Source: Bacteroidales bacterium UBA5342 | GTDB taxonomy: Bacteria > Bacteroidota > Bacteroidia > Bacteroidales > UBA5342 | Direction of reading: 5' to 3' | Assembly: GCA_002408065.1 (NCBI GenBank) | Contig: DHQI01000129.1 | Span: 8,756 to 33,336 of the forward strand | DNA length: 24,581 nt | Shown: positions 22,466-24,581 of the stretch, piece by piece | Layout of the letters: each line of letters starts with the position of its first letter | How positions within the stretch are numbered: the first letter of the stretch is position 1 | Translations under genes and position numbers: made by a program | The notes under the pieces: generated by a model | What the model saw: the letters and a program-made list of their open reading frames with translations, nothing else | What the model was told of the DNA's origin: nothing | Database searches by the model: none

Positions 22466-22654
22466 GCATCTTTTAGTGTTGAAAAGTACGTGGAATGTGA
22501 TAAAATATTGATTTTATGTCTATATATGATGCTGAATTGTGTTGTTGTGTTTTGTAATGAGGAGAAAGTGTCATTTTGTTGTTAAAAGCAGGGTTGTCGT
22601 TTTCATAAATGATGCAAAGTGGAATCATAAAAGATAAAAAAGAAAATAAAATGC

Positions 22655-22683
22655 TTGATAAATGATAATAATGTGTATTTTTG
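22655..22683 (+). promoter_or_regulatory. Housekeeping-type (sigma-ABfr) promoter of the nifA-like gene
   Basis: The -7 box TATTTTTG (22676-22683) matches TAnnTTTG exactly. TTG at 22655-22657, 18 bases upstream, fits the -33 box at nearly the usual spacing. The start of transcription would fall near 22690, about 17 bases before the ATG. It suggests that the regulator is transcribed by the primary sigma factor and not by sigma-54. Confidence 0.6.
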
Positions 22684-22706
22684 TGGTGGTATACAAATGA
22701 TAATTT

Positions 22707-24260
22707 ATGAGATGTCCTAATAATAACGGAAGCTGCTACAACGACAAAGATTTGACTTTACTTTCGGAGATTTCAATGCGCCTGATGCAGCGAAAAAATA
22801 ACCGGGAAGAGTTATATTTGGTCTTGCAACACCTGTGCGAATCTTTAGAAGGTGAGAGTTCTTTTCTGACGATTTTTGACAAGAGTTCCAATACTATTTC
22901 TATAGAGCTGGCCTATGGTCTTAATAAAACGCAGCAGGATCGGGGGCAGTATAAACCAGGTGAGGGCATAGTGGGTCGTGTGGTGGAGATGCAACGTGCG
23001 GTAGTTATTCCAAAAATTTCTCAAACCAATATCTTCTTAAATAAAACAAAGTCGCGTCTGGTACGTGAGGGCAAGGAGTTTAGCTTTATCTGTGTGCCTG
23101 TGCTGGATGATGGTAAAGTGGCCGGCACACTCAGCCTAACCAAAGAGTACACTACTGATCTTTACCTTGAAGATCATAAACGTTTACTTTCCATTATCGG
23201 AAGTATGATTGTTAAATCATTAGATGTGAGCCGTAAACAACGTCTTGAGTTGGATCGTTTGCAGCGTGAAAATGAGGGCCTTCAGAAACGATTAGCCGGA
23301 GATAGTAAGTCCTTTAATATGGTGGGTAACTCCGGCAAGATGCAGGATTTGTATAACCTTATTGAGATGGTGGGGCCTACTCATTCTACTGTGCTCATTC
23401 GTGGTGAGAGCGGTTGTGGTAAGGAACTGGTAGCTGAGGCTATTCATGCGGCAAGTCCGGTAGCTGACAGACCTTTGATAAAAGTTAACTGCTCAGCTCT
23501 GCCGGATAGTTTGATAGAAAGTGAGCTTTTTGGTCACGAAAAAGGGGCTTTTACAGGAGCTGACAGTCGTCGCAAAGGACGCTTTGAACTGGCTAAAGGA
23601 GGAACTATTTTTTTGGATGAGATTGGTGATTTGCCGCTGACTACTCAGGTGAAGTTATTGCGTATTTTGCAGGAGCTGGAATTTGAGCGTATAGGTGGTA
23701 CAGAAACCATTAAGGCGGATGTACGCATTGTGTGTGCCACTAACCGTAACTTGGAACAAGCGATTTCGGAGGGAACATTCCGTGAAGATTTTTACTACCG
23801 TATCAATGTTTTTCCTATTTTTATTCCATCCTTGCGTGAGCGTCGTAATGACATCCCTTTGTTGGTCGATCATTTTATATCAAAATTTAATAATAAGAAC
23901 CGCACGCGCATAAAAAGGGTGACGACTTCAGCCCTTGATATGCTGATGGTTTATCGTTGGCCGGGTAATATTAGAGAACTGGAAAATGTCATAGAGCGCG
24001 CTTGTATCTTATCTTCGGACGGGGTTGTACAAAGCCACAATTTACCGCCTACTTTGCAAACTGCAGACGCTTCTAATACGGCATCGAAAAAAGGCCTGAC
24101 TTTTTATGTGGAAAAGCTGGAGCGTCAATTGATACGTGAGGCTTTAGTGGCCAGTAAAGGTAATATTGCTAAGGCTGCCAAGCAGTTGGATATTACTGAA
24201 CGAATGCTATATTCGCGCATTAGTAAATATAATTTTGAGGTGTGGAGGTTTAAGGTGTAG
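22707..24260 (+). CDS. nifA: NifA-like sigma-54-dependent transcriptional activator
   Basis: The 517-residue protein has a GAF sensor domain (about 15-170), a linker helix (175-197), an AAA+ domain (about 205-425) and a Fis-type helix-turn-helix (about 475-512, GNIAKAAKQLDITERMLYSRI). The AAA+ domain has Walker A GESGCGKE (233-240), the sigma-54 contact loop GAFTGA (280-285), Walker B TIFLDEIGD (300-308) and RWPGNIRELEN. This domain order and its place next to nif and mod genes make NifA the best name. The central-to-C-terminal linker (PPTLQTADASNTASKK) has no cysteines, so it lacks the Cys motif of oxygen-sensitive rhizobial NifA. The N-terminus has Cys3 and Cys10 (MRCPNNNGSC). It could be another GAF-type activator such as AnfA or NorR; the target promoters are not proven. 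Confidence 0.85.
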   Translation: MRCPNNNGSCYNDKDLTLLSEISMRLMQRKNNREELYLVLQHLCESLEGESSFLTIFDKSSNTISIELAYGLNKTQQDRGQYKPGEGIVGRVVEMQRAVVIPKISQTNIFLNKTKSRLVREGKEFSFICVPVLDDGKVAGTLSLTKEYTTDLYLEDHKRLLSIIGSMIVKSLDVSRKQRLELDRLQRENEGLQKRLAGDSKSFNMVGNSGKMQDLYNLIEMVGPTHSTVLIRGESGCGKELVAEAIHAASPVADRPLIKVNCSALPDSLIESELFGHEKGAFTGADSRRKGRFELAKGGTIFLDEIGDLPLTTQVKLLRILQELEFERIGGTETIKADVRIVCATNRNLEQAISEGTFREDFYYRINVFPIFIPSLRERRNDIPLLVDHFISKFNNKNRTRIKRVTTSALDMLMVYRWPGNIRELENVIERACILSSDGVVQSHNLPPTLQTADASNTASKKGLTFYVEKLERQLIREALVASKGNIAKAAKQLDITERMLYSRISKYNFEVWRFKV

Positions 24261-24379
24261 TATTCGCTATGCTCGTTGAGATTGTATCGCAGAGCGGTGC
24301 ACTGAGCCCTTCAATAAGCTAAGCAACCACTGAGTCGAAGTATACGCTGAGGGGTAGAGATTTGTAGGGGTTTAAGTCA
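24261..24379. repeat. Convergent spacer with degenerate CACTGAG repeats
   Basis: CACTGAG occurs at 24300-24306 and 24328-24334, the second followed by TCGAAG, with AAGCTAAGC between them. This resembles degenerate copies of the CACTGAGCTTGTCGAAG-type intergenic repeat seen in many bacterial genomes. It lies between the stop codons of the nifA-like gene and the convergent pseudouridine synthase gene. No clear terminator hairpin is seen. Confidence 0.45.
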
Positions 24380-24581
24380 TTAAAACTCCACCTTCGATTG
24401 TATCTTCATCTTTTTTCCCGAAACGGGATGTGTAAATTCTAAGTTGGCGGCGTGTAGCATTAAACGTTCAGCTTTTGTTCCGTAAAGATTATCTCCAATG
24501 ATTGGGGTGTTGAGGCCGAGAGGATGAGCTGCCTGTACGCGTAGCTGGTGTGTGCGGCCGGTGATAGGATAGAAGGAGACG
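24380..24581 (-). CDS. RluA-family pseudouridine synthase, C-terminal part (partial)
   Basis: The minus strand is open from the window edge to a TAA at 24380-24382, giving 66 residues. They contain PITGRTHQLRVQAAHPLG, then IIGDNLYG and LMLHAANLEFTHPVSGKK, which is the end of the RluA/RsuA-type catalytic domain (strand and loop after the catalytic Asp, with the GRTHQLR motif). These enzymes isomerise uridine to pseudouridine in rRNA or tRNA. The catalytic Asp and any S4 domain lie outside the window, so the specific member (RluA, RluC, RluD or TruC type) cannot be told. Confidence 0.85.
   Translation of the reverse strand, partial: VSFYPITGRTHQLRVQAAHPLGLNTPIIGDNLYGTKAERLMLHAANLEFTHPVSGKKMKIQSKVEF

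Noticed and set aside
22472..22489. Terminator after modC (CTTTT with AAAAG)
   Set aside because: Only five weak A-T-rich pairs and no following T-run.

Overview
The window looks like the chromosome of an anaerobic or facultatively anaerobic Bacteroidetes, probably a Bacteroidales/Marinilabiliales-type diazotroph. This is inferred from a C-terminal type IX secretion (T9SS) sorting domain, secreted GH2 glycosidases, the near absence of Shine-Dalgarno sequences, TAnnTTTG-type promoter elements and an anaerobe-type nitrogenase set. No rRNA or marker gene is present to fix the genus.

Region 1 (1-6878, + strand) is a carbohydrate/surface region: the 3' part of a LacZ-type GH2 beta-galactosidase followed by a clear intrinsic terminator, a secreted second GH2 enzyme, and a secreted CotH-kinase protein with a T9SS tail. 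Region 2 (6917-7651, - strand) is an acyl-ACP thioesterase gene, divergent from nifH across a 415-bp control region.

Region 3 (8067-19157, + strand) is a compact nif operon in the order nifH-nifI1-nifI2-nifD-nifK-nifE-nifN-nifB-[2Fe-2S] ferredoxin-nifV. It encodes the Fe protein, two PII-type nitrogenase regulators, the MoFe protein, the NifEN scaffold, the NifB radical-SAM core-cluster enzyme, a thioredoxin-fold ferredoxin and homocitrate synthase. No nifX (standalone), nifS, nifU, nifQ or nifM is present. Cofactor and P-cluster ligands are intact in every subunit. NifD carries the roughly 50-residue insertion, and NifK lacks the N-terminal extension, as in clostridial-type enzymes.

Region 4 (19415-22465) supplies molybdenum: an unrecognised small helical protein whose stop codon overlaps the start of modA, then modA, modB and modC. 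Region 5 (22707-24260) is a NifA-like GAF-AAA+-Fis sigma-54 activator with its own housekeeping-type promoter. The window ends in a convergent, partial RluA-family pseudouridine synthase gene (- strand).

The most unusual structure is in the nif spacers. Almost every gap between nif genes carries a different hairpin or short repeat: nifH/nifI1, nifI1/nifI2, nifI2/nifD, nifD/nifK, nifK/nifE, before nifB, and ferredoxin/nifV. A 31-bp near-identical repeat flanks nifK on both sides. These could set transcript processing, attenuation and subunit stoichiometry, or they could be dispersed genomic repeats that settled in the gaps. The other candidate novelty is the small protein coupled to modA.
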